Of a stretch of DNA of 38,746 bases, positions 27,101 through 38,746 are shown piece by piece (the first letter of the stretch is position 1; every line of letters starts with the position of its first letter). The notes beneath the pieces are model-generated. The model made no database searches. It had not been told where the DNA came from and saw only the letters and a program-made list of their open reading frames with translations. Source of the DNA: an uncultured Oscillospiraceae bacterium (GTDB taxonomy: Bacteria > Bacillota > Clostridia > Oscillospirales > Acutalibacteraceae); assembly GCA_900540865.1 (NCBI GenBank), contig UQHH01000021.1:1-38746 (forward strand), read 5' to 3'. The translations under genes and the position numbers were made by a program.

Positions 27101-30100
27101 TATGGTACAGTTATTGGAAAAAATAAAATTCAAATTATATGGCGCCATCTGCCGCCCTGGTTTTTCAAAATTTTAAAGCAAACGATGGAAATACGGCTTT
27201 TCACAATGTAAGCCGTTCGACATAGTCAGCCGGATTTTGCTGTATCCGTATCTCCCCAATCCGCACTGTTTTTATTAATTTGCGTAACCGGAACGCCCTT
27301 CTCCTCTAAAAGGGGAAGCAGCTTTGTTTCAAATTCCTGCTCGGACATATAGTCGCTCAGCTCCAGGCCGCCGTAGCGATTGGTCATCAAGGCAAATTTT
27401 TTAAACTCGCTCCCGTCTTTCCGCTGGCCGTGCAGTACGAGCACCTCTTTAATATCCGCATAGGAACATGAGCCTCCCGAAAAAGCGCCGCGCGCTGAGC
27501 GGTTTGTCACCGTAGCTTCATAAAATGCAATATTATTGTTCGCGCTCATTATGGTGAACAGAAGGCTTACAACAACCGCGGCAATCGTAAGCGCCCCCAT
27601 CAGGCGAAACGCCGTGCCTGTGTTTAAAATTGCGTCGTACTCAATCAAATGCTCCGCGCGTTTGCGCAGCGCCAGCCGGTAAAGCCTTTTCCTGAAACAG
27701 AACGTCAGGGCAACGCCGGTCAAAAGCGCGGGCAGGATAAGCGGCACGGTGTGGCTCCACTCGATTCCCGTCACATAAAGCGCCCCAAGGTTTAAAAGGT
27801 GCAGCGCAGCGTAATACACGCCTGTATAGACAGCATAAAAAACGGCTGTTAATACAAGGCTCGAGACAATCAACGGTATCAGTCCGGCCCTGCCCTTTGA
27901 CAGGGAGCCTGCGTCTGTGAGCGTATTTATATTCTGTTTGTTCGCTCCATAAGGCTGCTTCGGTGCGGTATCCTGCATAAAAGCGAGCAGCCGGTTTTCA
28001 TAGGAAAGCCTTTTTTTCTGCTTTGCATAATACCTTTGCGCCCTTTCATAATCGCAGGATAAAAATGCGCGGTACGCTTCTTCGCAAAAACGCTTGCGCT
28101 CCCAGTCGCGGTACATTTCCAGACGGTTTTCAATCATCGTTTTCCGGCGTTCCTCCTCAATTTGGGGGTCAACGTCGAACAGCGCGGGGTCCCAGCAGCT
28201 TTTAATATCCTCCAAAAGCTTATGCTGCGCCCGCGCGCACAAATCAGGGTCAGCGGCAATTTGAATTAAGCGCGGCAGAAAACGCTTTATATCACCGGCA
28301 AGCGCACCAAAGCAATCGTCCATCCGCTGCGCGTTTTCTATATAGGGATACATAAAGCAGGAAAAACAACCGGGGTCAACCATATCCATCAAATCGTAAA
28401 GTGAATAGTAAATTGGCAGCCTGCTTTCCTTTAACCACACGCGGCATTCAAGCACACTTTTAGGGCCGCCCTGGTCGGTTTTTGTAAGATAAACAAGCTC
28501 CAGGACAAGCTTTTCATAATGCAGAAAAGCCGCGGAGGCGGCCGGCTCCTTATGCTCTTTATCAAAATAAGCGGTTCTGGTATCACAGGAAAGCGGCTGT
28601 GTTTCCTTTGCAAACGCATCGACGTTTGCTTCAAATGCCTGCACAATGCGCGTAATATATATATTTTCCCTTTTTTTCATGATGGATGGCTCCTTTTGGG
28701 CGCTGATTTTATAGTTCACCCATAAAACCGATTTTAACACACCCGTGAAGGGTTCGCAACGGAATACGCCTGATTTCTTAAATAACAAAAACGCGGGCCT
28801 GCGCAAATTGCGCAGGCCCGCCGGAAACCCGTTATGTAATTCAGCCGTCGAGCTCTTTCGTCGTCTTGACATACTCGAACTCTTCTACAATTTCCTGCGA
28901 CGGTTTTTTTGTCAGCAGGCTTACGACAATCATACCGGCAAACGCCAGCGCAAAGCCTACAACGAGGGAATAAAGCCCTGTGGCCTCGCCTAATGTCTGG
29001 CCGTTGATGATGGGCAGGTAATCCCAGGCAAGCACCGTGCCGCCGCCCAATATCATGCCTGCCGCGGCTCCCGGAAGGTTTGAGCGCTTCCAGAACAGCG
29101 ACAGCAAAATAACCGGGCCGAACGCCGCGCCGAAGCCCGCCCAAGCGTTTGAAACAAGCCCCATAACGCTGCTTTCCGGGTCAAGCGCGATAAAGAACGC
29201 GATAATGGCAACCACCACAACCGTAATTCGGCTGACAAGCAGCGCGTTTTTGTCGCTTGCTTTCCTGTTGATTACGCCGCGGTACAAGTCCTCCGAAACG
29301 GAGGAGGAGGTAACGAGCAGCTGGGAATCCGCCGTAGACATAACCGCCGCGAGGATACCGCACAGAAGAAGCCCGCCGACGAACGGAAGCGCCCACTCGT
29401 TGTTGAAGATTTCCATAATCATCCTGATAAAAACGTTCTCGGATTCCCCGTCGGGCAGGATTCCGCCGAGATACGCCTTGCCAATAACGCCGACGAAGCA
29501 TGCCGCCGCAAGCGATATTGTAACCCATATAATTGCGATAACTCTCGATTTTTTGATTTCGCCTGTAGAGCGCACCGCCATAAAGCGCACAAGGATATGC
29601 GGCATTCCGAAATAACCGAGCGCCCAGCCGAGATTAGAGATAATGGAGACGGCCGGCATCGGCTCGCCCTTTGAGGTAAGCATGGGGTTCAGGAAGCCCG
29701 AAACGCTTTCCACACCGTGGGACGCAAGCCCGGCGGAAACGCCGTCCGCCCCGCCAATGAGGAAGAACGCGACAATCGGTACCACCATGAGAGCCGCGAG
29801 CATCAAAAGGCCCTGTATGAAGTCCGTTACACAAACGGCTTTAAAGCCGCCGAAGAAGGTATAAACCAGGATGACAAACGCGCCGATTGCAAGCGCAACC
29901 GTATAATCGATTCCGAACACGTTGTTGAAAAGCTTTGCACCCGCAGTAAACGCGGAGGCCGTGTAAACCAAAAAGAACACGGTAATAAACACGGCGGAGA
30001 TGATTTTCAAAATCTTCGTCCTGTCCCGGAACCTGTTTTCAAAGAACGAAGGCAGCGTCAGGGAATTGCCCGCTTTGATTGTGTATTTGCGCAGGCGCGA

Positions 30101-33100
30101 CGCAACGAGGAACCAATTGAGTATCGTACCGATGAGCAGTCCGATGGCAATCCATATTTCGCCCGTGCCGGCTACATAAATCGTGCCGGGCAGGCCCATC
30201 AATAGCCAGCCGCTCATGTCGGACGCCTGCGCGCTGAGCGCCGCCGTCCAGCTGTTGAGGCTTCTGCCGCCGAGGAAAAAGTCCTCCGAGTTTTTTGTCT
30301 TTTTGAAATAGACGAAGCCGATGATTACCATAACCAGCAGGTAGACCACAAAGGCCGCAAGCGTCCACAACGTTTCAGACATTCTACCACTTCTCTTTCT
30401 TTATTCGGATTGTGTTCTTATTTATGTACATGGCTGTTTCCTATAAGAACACTGAAACATAAAAATAATAACAAAAATTAACATGGAATGCAAGTTTTTT
30501 TTCACACTTTGCATTTATCCCGCGGACGGTTTTCAAACAATTGACTTAAACGGCTGCGGGGAATATAATAAATATTTAAAGGTATCACATCAGCCGGAGG
30601 CATAAAATGAACAGTTTTGTAAAACGAACCTGGGCGGAAATCAACCTTGACGCTGTCATACATAATTATAAAGAAATCCGCAGGCAAACGGAGAAGAACG
30701 CCATGGTTTGCTGTGTGGTCAAGGCGGACGGTTATGGACACGGCGCGGTCGAGCTTGCAAGGGTTTATGAAAGGCTGGGCGCCGACTGGTTTGCCGTTTC
30801 TAACATTGAAGAGGCCATGGAGCTGCGGCGCGCGGGCATTGTGCTGCCGATTCTGGTTTTAGGCTACACGCCGTGCGACTGCGCGGAGCTTTTGAGCCGT
30901 GAAAATATAGCGCAGACGGTGTATTCCACGGATTACGCGCAGGAGCTTTCACAAAGCGCCGGGAAAGCCGGCGTACAGGTCAACATCCATTTAAAGCTCG
31001 ACACGGGCATGACGCGCATCGGGCTGATGTGCCAAAGCTTCAGCCGCGACGATTCCTCGATTGACGAGGCCGAAGCAATTTGTAAAATGCCGGGACTTAT
31101 CCCGCAGGGCGTGTTTACGCATTTTTCCGTTTCGGACGAGGCGCAGGATGGCAAGGACTTTACCCTGCATCAGTTTGACTGCTTTATGCATGTTGTTACA
31201 GCGCTTGAAAAACGCGGTATTCATTTTGACATCCGCCACTGCGCAAACAGCGGCGCGGTCATCGATTATAAACAAACACATCTGGATATGATAAGGGCAG
31301 GTATCATCCTTTATGGGCTGTCCCCTTCTTTAAAGCTCAAGGGCAGGCTCGATTTGGTCCCGGCAATGGAGCTGAAATCGGTCGTTTCACATATCAAAGA
31401 AGTAGAACCTGGGGCTGACGTCAGCTACGGCAGGACGTTCACAACGCAAAGCAGGATGAAAATCGCGACCATACCGGTCGGTTATGCGGACGGATATATC
31501 CGAACCCTCGCAAAGGAAGGAAGCATCGCGGTTCACGGGCAGCGCGCAAAGCTTATCGGCAGGGTCTGTATGGACCAGATTATGGCGGATGTAACAGGAA
31601 TTGCAAGCGTATGCAGGGGCGACGAGGTGACGCTGTTCGGTACCGGAAAGGACGGCGGCCCGACAGCCGACGATATTGCCGCATGGTGCGGGACAATCAA
31701 TTATGAGGTCACGTGCCTGATTGGAAAGCGCGTGGCGCGCGTCTATTTAAAGGACGGCAAAATCGTAAACGCAAGAACTCTAGCGGAGATTTAACAGAAG
31801 AAACCGGCACACGGCGTTTTCCCCGCGTTTCGGCGCCTGCACGGCGCAAAAGCGCCGCGTTTGCGCTTTGCGCAAAGAACGGCCGGCGCGCCGGCCGGAA
31901 CAGGCGCCGCAGGTAAGGCCAACATGTTTAGGAGAAAAGAAAATGAAGCTTTTGGTAATCGACGGAAACAGCATATTGAACAGGGCGTTTTACGGCATCA
32001 AGCTTTTAACGACGAAGGACGGGCACTACACCAACGCGATTTACGGCTTTTTAACGATGTTCCGGAAAATCAGCGAGGATACGGCGCCCGAAGGCGTGGC
32101 CGTAGCGTTCGATATGCGCGCGCCTACGTTCCGGCATAAGGAATACGCGGGCTACAAGGCCCAGCGCAAGGGGATGCCGGAGGAGCTTGCGCAGCAGCTT
32201 CCCGTGCTCAAGGAGCTGCTTTCCCTGCTTGGCTATAAAATCGTCGAATGCGAAGGCTACGAGGCGGACGATATTTTAGGCACGCTCGCCGCCGCCTGCG
32301 AAAAATCAGGCGAGCAGTGCGTCATTGCGACCGGCGACCGCGACAGCCTGCAGCTCGTTTCTGAAAATGTAACGGTACGGCTCGCCGCCACAAAGATGGG
32401 ACGGCCGGAGGTCACGGTGTACGATACGGATAAAATCAAAGAAACCTACGGCGTGGAGCCGAAGCAATTAATCGACATCAAGGCCATCCAGGGCGACGCG
32501 TCCGACAATATCCCAGGCGTCAAGGGAATCGGGCAAAAGGGCGCCGCTGATTTAATCGGAAGGTTCCACGACCTCGACTATATTTACGAAAACATCGGTA
32601 CGCTCGATATTAAGGAGGGTATGCGGCAAAAGCTCATAGCCGATAAGGAAAACGCCTATTTGAGCCGCCGTCTTGGAGAAATCTGCCTGTGCGCGCCGGT
32701 CGACACAGAGCTTACACATTATACGCCTGGAACGGGCGACCCATCGGCCGCGGCGCGTTTGATGGCAAAGCTAGAGCTGTTTTCCCTGATTGAAAAGATG
32801 GGGCTGAAAAAAGAGGACGCAGCCGTACCGGAGGAAGACGGCAAGGAAAAGCCTACGGTTCAGGTAGAAAAAGCAGAGGATTTCAAAGCGCTTTATTCCC
32901 TTTTGCAAAAAGAGAAAAAGGCTGTGTTCGTAAGCCAAATTGAACAGGGCGAAATAAAAGCTGCCGCCTTTTCAACCGGAAACGGGGTCGCCGTCGCTGA
33001 AAATACAGACGGCTTTGCCCCCTTCCTGAAGGATTTGTTTGAAGACAAAGCAGTCAAAAAACAAACGCACGATTTAAAGCCGCTGTTTGCGGCAATCGAT

Positions 33101-36100
33101 AAGCTCGGCATTACCATGGAAAACGCTGATTTCGACACGATGCTCGCGGCCTACCTGTTGAACCCGGCGGCCTCCGGCTATGATATCACGCGCCTTGCCG
33201 ACGAATACGGCGTACAGGCGCCGCAGCTTTCCGGTGTATCGGAAGAAACGAGAGAGCTTGCGCTGTGCGCGGCGCTGCTTCCGGGCGTTATTGAGAAAAT
33301 CAATTTAAAAATAGAGGCGAACGGCCAGGAAAAGCTCCTGCGTGAAATTGAAATCCCGCTTGCGGACGTTCTTGCGCATATGGAAAACGTCGGCTTTATG
33401 GTAGACGCCAGGGGTATCAAGGAATACGGCGGCGCGTTGGAGGAAAAGCTTCTCGAAATTCAAAATCAGGTTTATGAAGAGGTCGGCTACGAATTCAACA
33501 TCAATTCACCAAAGCAGCTTGGAAGCGCGCTGTTTGAAAAGCTCGGCCTGCCAGCCGGAAAAAAGACGAAAAGCGGGTATTCGACCAGCGCGGACGTGCT
33601 CGAGGGGTTACGCTACGACCATCCGGCCGTCGCGCTCGTGCTTGAGTTCCGCACGCTGTCAAAGCTCAAATCCACCTACTGCGACGGGCTTCTGAAGGTT
33701 GTAGGTGAAAAGGGGCGCATCCATTCCAGCTTTAACCAGACGGAAACGCGTACCGGAAGAATCAGCTCCACGGAACCAAATTTACAGAATATTCCAGTGC
33801 GCACAGAGCTTGGGCGCGAGCTGCGCCGCTTCTTCTGCGCGAAGGAGGGCTGGATGCTCGTCGACGCGGACTATTCCCAAATCGAGCTGCGCGTGCTTGC
33901 GCATATCGCGGACGATAAGGTCATGCTGGACGCGTTTAAAAACGGAGACGACATCCACGCTATCACGGCCTCCCAGGTCTTCAATATGCCGCTCGAGATG
34001 GTTACCCCGATTATGCGCAGCCGCGCAAAGGCGGTCAATTTTGGTATCGTCTACGGCATCGGCGCGTTTTCCCTTTCAAAGGACATCGGCGTTTCACGCA
34101 AGGAAGCGCAGAACTATATCAATGCGTATCTTGAAAAGTACAGCGGCGTTAACGAATATATGCGCAGGACGGTTGAAAAGGCAAAGGCCGACGGCTATGT
34201 GGAAACGATGTTCCAACGCCGCAGGTATTTGCCGGAGCTCGTATCGAGCAACCACAATCTGCGCGCGTTCGGAGAGCGCGTCGCGATGAACATGCCAATC
34301 CAGGGTACCGCGGCGGATATTATAAAAATCGCGATGATACGTGTCCAGCGGCGGCTCGAACGGGAACAGCTGCGCGCGCGCCTGATTTTACAGGTACACG
34401 ACGAGCTGATTGTCGAGGCGCCCGCCGACGAGGCGATGCGCGTGGCGATGCTTCTGCAGGAAGAGATGGAGCACGCGGCGGAGCTTAATGTTCCGCTTAC
34501 CGCGGAGGCTTCCGTCGGGCAGACATGGTACGACGCGAAGGGATAACAAAAAGAAAGGATACCTCTATGAAACTGTTATTTGTCTGCACGGGCAACACCT
34601 GCCGAAGCCCGATGGCACAGGCGATTTTTACCGATATGGCAAAGGAATGCGGGATTGATTTTACAACCGGCAGCGCGGGGCTTCACGCACAGAACGGCAC
34701 GCCCGCTTCGGAATACGCGGTGCTCGCCTGCGGGGAAACGGGCATAGATATAAGCGCCCACAGCTCAAAATCCATCCGCGACGAGGATTTTTCCTCCGTC
34801 GATTTGTTTGTCGTCATGACAATGGCCCACGCCCAGGCGCTGATGACCATGGGCGTGCCGAAAAATAAGATTTATATTTTGAATGTCAGCGACCCGTTCG
34901 GCGGCAGCTTGCAGGTATACAGGGACTGCCGCGAAGAAATCAGGGACAGGCTGATTATCCTGCTGGAGCTTATCAAACGGCAGGAACAGGGTGAATAGCG
35001 TGGACGGCGTGCGGATTGTCCCCATGCGGCAGGCGCATTTAGAGGCGCTTGCGGAAATTGAGCAGCTCTCCTTTTCAAAGCCGTGGAGCTTTGAGGCGCT
35101 GCGGGCAGAGCTTGGAAACGAAACGGCGCATTTTTTTGCCGCGGAAGCCCGTGGAAGCGCTATTGGCTACATAGGCCTGCATACGGTGTGCGGCGAAGGG
35201 TATATCGCGAATATCGCGGTACATCCCGGTTACAGGCGCAAGGGAATTGCGCGCACACTGCTGGAACATGTAAAAGAATACGCAAGGCAAAACAGCCTTT
35301 CGTTTTTAACCCTTGAGGTACGCCCGGGCAACGAACCGGCGGTTGCGCTTTACCGCTCTGAAGGTTTTTTGGAGGCGGGCCGGCGAAGGGATTTTTATTC
35401 TAACCCGCGCGAGGACGCGCTGATATTGACTCTCAAAATGGAACAGGTTGGTGAACCCGAATGAAGATGCTTGCAATAGAAAGCTCCTGCGACGAGACGG
35501 CGGCCGCCGTTGTGGAGGACGGGCGGACGGTATTGTCCTCCATTGTCGCGTCCCAGGTCGAGGAGCATAAGCTGTACGGCGGCGTCGTGCCGGAAATCGC
35601 GTCCCGCCGCCATGCCGAGGCGATTACGGGCGTGACGGCGGCGGCGCTCGAGAGCGCCGGATGTACCCTGCGGGACATCGAGGCAATTGGCGTCACCTAT
35701 GCGCCGGGGCTCATCGGCGCGCTGCTCGTCGGCGTCAACTACGCGAAGGGCGTATCGCTTGCGACGGGCATCCCCATCGTACCGGTGCACCATCTGCGTT
35801 CGCATATTGCCGCAAACTATATTGCCCATCCGGATTTAAAGCCTCCGTTTTTGTGCCTTGTCGTCAGCGGCGGACACAGCCATATTGTAAAGGTAGACGG
35901 CTATACAGGGATGACGGTGCTCGGCAAAACGCGCGACGACGCGGCGGGCGAGGCGTTTGATAAGGCGGCGCGCACAATGGGCATGCCGTATCCGGGCGGT
36001 ATACATTTGGATAAAATCGCGGACAGCGGCAACGAAAACGCGTTTTTGCTGCCACATCCCAGAGTAGACGGCGCGCCGTATGATTTCAGCTTTTCCGGGC

Positions 36101-38746
36101 TGAAAACAGCGGTCATCAATCTGATTCACAACGCGTCGCAGAAAAACGAAACGCTGCCGATAGCCGACCTATCCGCATCCTTCCGAAAAGCTGTCGTAGA
36201 CTGCCTTACAGACAATTTTCTGCGCGCCGCGCACGACACAAACAGCACCGTGCTGGTGACGGCGGGCGGTGTGTCCGCAAACTCCCTTCTGCGCAGAAGG
36301 CTTACCGAAGCCTGCAAAGCGCGCGGATTACAGCTGTATATGCCGCCGCTTTCTCTCTGCGGGGACAACGCCGCGATGGTTGGCGCGCAGGGCTATTATG
36401 AATTTCAGTCCGGTAACATAGCCGGCCTATCCCTCAACGCATACGCTACCATGTCGATTGAAAAATAATAGGCTCCTGGACGATATTACGGTATGATGAG
36501 GCGCAGTGTGAAAGGTGCGCCCTTTTTTGTATGCCTATCGATTGCCAGCCTTCGTATGAACCTCCGCCTTCAGGACATCATAACTCCTGTAAACCATTCC
36601 ATTTGGTTTGCCTCTCCCGCGGCTGCGTACCGCAATCCGGTTCCGCCAGTTATGTTATTTTTATCCTTCAATGTCCTGCAAAATGGTATTTTATATGTTG
36701 AGTATCCGCAAGTTTTTTACCCTATTTTGCAGGATTTAAGAAGAAATCATTCATAACGCTGGAAAAATGACGGGAATTTGACAGGAAATTAACAATTTAT
36801 ACATTGATAATTCCGCCCGTTTGTATTATAATAAATCTCAACGTCGTAAACCCGTCAAAGGGTAGAAAGGGGAAATACCAAAATGACAAATAATAAGTCC
36901 GTTCTTTCATGGCTTGATGAAATGAAAGAACTGCTCACACCGGACCAGACCGTCTGGATTGACGGTTCTGAAGAACAGCTCGAGCAGCTGCGCGCAGAGG
37001 CCTGCTCCACAGGCGAGCTGATTAAGCTCAACCAGGAAAAGCTTCCCGGCTGTTACCTCCACAGGACCGCTGTCAACGATGTGGCCCGTGTAGAGGACAG
37101 AACCTTTATCTGTTCCAGGAAAGAAGAAGACGCCGGCCCTACCAACCATTGGAAGGACCCGCAGGAAGCGTATAAAATGCTGTTCGACATCGCGAGAGGC
37201 AGCTATAAGGGACGTACCATGTACATTATCCCCTATTCCATGGGCCCCATCGGCTCCCCGCTTGCGCAGATTGGCATTGAGGTCACAGACTCCATCTACG
37301 TTGTGCTCAACATGTCCATCATGGCGCGCGTAGGCAAGGCAGTCATGGACCAGCTCGGCGACAGCACCGACTGGGTCAAGGGCCTGCACTCCCGCTGCGA
37401 TATTGACGCGGAAAAGAGATATATCTGCCACTTCCCGGAGGATAACTACATCATCTCCGTGAATTCCGGTTACGGCGGAAACGTGCTGCTCGGCAAAAAG
37501 TGCTTTGCCCTGCGTATTGCCTCTTATCTCGGCAAGCAGAACGAGTGGATGGCTGAGCACATGCTCATCCTTGGAATCGAAAACCCGCAGGGCGAGGTAA
37601 AATACGTCTCCGCCGCCTTCCCGTCTGCTTGCGGCAAAACGAACCTTGCCATGCTCATTCCGCCGGAGGGCTACACGAGCAAGGGCTACAAGGTATGGAC
37701 GGTCGGCGACGACATCGCCTGGATGCGTAAGGGTCCCGACGGAAGGCTTTGGGCCATCAACCCGGAGAACGGCTTCTTCGGCGTTGCGCCCGGCACCAAT
37801 ATGAAATCCAACCCGAACGCGCTGATTTCCACGCAGAAGGGTACCATCTTTACAAACGTCGTGCACAACCTCGACGACAACACCGTGTGGTGGGAAGGCC
37901 TCGACAAAAATCCGCCTGAGAACGCGGTCAACTGGAAGGGTGAGCCCTGGAACGGCAAAACCGCGACGGAAAAGGGCGCGCATCCCAATTCCCGCTTTAC
38001 CGCTCCTGCAATCAACTGCCCCTGCATCAGCCCTGAATTCGACAACGTAAAGGGCGTTCCGATTTCCGCTATTATTTTCGGCGGCAGAAGAGCGCAGACC
38101 ACACCGCTCGTATACCAGTCCAAGGACTGGAACAACGGCGTGTTCGTCGGCTCCATCATGGCTTCTGAGACAACGGCGGCCGCGACCGGCAACGTCGGCG
38201 TAGTGCGCCGCGACCCGATGGCGATGCTCCCGTTCTGCGGATACCACATGGGCGACTATTTCAAGCACTGGATTGAGATGGGCGAGCTGCTCGGCGACAA
38301 GGCTCCGAAGATTTTCAACGTCAACTGGTTCCGCCTGGACGACGAGGGCAACTTCCTCTGGCCGGGATTCGGCGATAACTTCCGCGTGCTCGAGTGGATT
38401 ATCGACCGCTGCGAAGGCAAGGCCGACGCGGAGGAAACCGCAATCGGTTATGTCCCGAAGGCCGACGATATCAATATCGAAGGACTCGATATTGACAAAA
38501 AGACGCTTGAGGATATTCTTGTTGTCGACAACGAAAAATGGCTCAAGGAAGCCGAGGGCATCGAGGAGTTCTACACGAAGTTTGGCGACAAGCTTCCGCA
38601 GGAGCTCAAAAACCAGCTTGTTTCCCTCAAGGAAAGGCTTGCAAAATAAAAAACGGTACGGTTTCGTACTCCTAATAGAAGCGCCGCTGTCCCCTTTACG
38701 GGCTGTCTCTTATACACATCTCCGAGCCCACGAGACGTAGAGGAAT

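Overview
The window looks like one contig from a low-oxygen, Gram-positive, spore-forming member of the Clostridia, probably close to Oscillospirales/Ruminococcaceae. The basis is a dgt-dnaG-rpoD operon, a T-box leader on thrS, SpoIID, a GTP-type PEP carboxykinase, a ferritin-like di-iron protein, a secreted BspA-type leucine-rich-repeat protein with a C-terminal dockerin, strong AGGAGG-type ribosome binding sites and sigma-A promoters. The taxonomic placement is inference. Almost everything is chromosomal housekeeping. I see no transposase, integrase, prophage, rRNA or tRNA gene.

Layout. 1-480: non-coding repeat made of short hairpin modules; the contig begins inside it. 491-4880 (minus): dgt, dnaG, rpoD and a small zincin-like protein, closed by a terminator. 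5165-6105 (minus): YigZ/IMPACT protein and rpmE (L31). 6394-8154 (plus): pyruvate kinase with its own promoter and terminator. 8265-11107 (minus): DUF4358-like membrane-anchored protein and thrS behind a T-box. 11162-14022 (minus): LRR-dockerin protein with a long, hairpin-rich leader, and an eight-helix membrane protein. 14291-16010 (plus): SpoIID and a ferritin-like protein. 16072-17406 (minus): D-Ala-D-Ala carboxypeptidase. 17536-21419 (plus): sbcD-sbcC. 21416-23458 (minus): recG, preceded by a tiny type I-C-like CRISPR array (three repeats) with a recognisable leader but no cas genes in view. 23887-28680 (minus): GNAT protein, FakA-like DAK2 protein, YmdB-type phosphoesterase and an unknown membrane protein. 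28841-30382 (minus): putP. 30607-36468 (plus): alr, polA, a YwlE-like phosphatase, rimI and tsaD. 36883-38649 (plus): pckA. 38703-38746 is not genomic: it is Nextera sequencing adapter plus index.

How the genes fit together. dgt-dnaG-rpoD links dNTP control, replication priming and the main sigma factor. sbcCD, recG and polA are repair and replication genes. The polA-phosphatase-rimI-tsaD cluster is tightly packed, with a 20-bp gap, a start at the preceding stop and an ATGA overlap, and it ends at a terminator. alr and dacA serve peptidoglycan metabolism. pyk and pckA act at the PEP node.

The least explained signals are all non-coding: a 79-nt four-way-junction inverted-repeat element between alr and polA (31831-31909), the hairpin-module repeat at the left end, the structured leader of the LRR-dockerin gene, and the cas-less mini CRISPR array, one of whose spacers is itself a hairpin. 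I found no convincing new multi-gene system.
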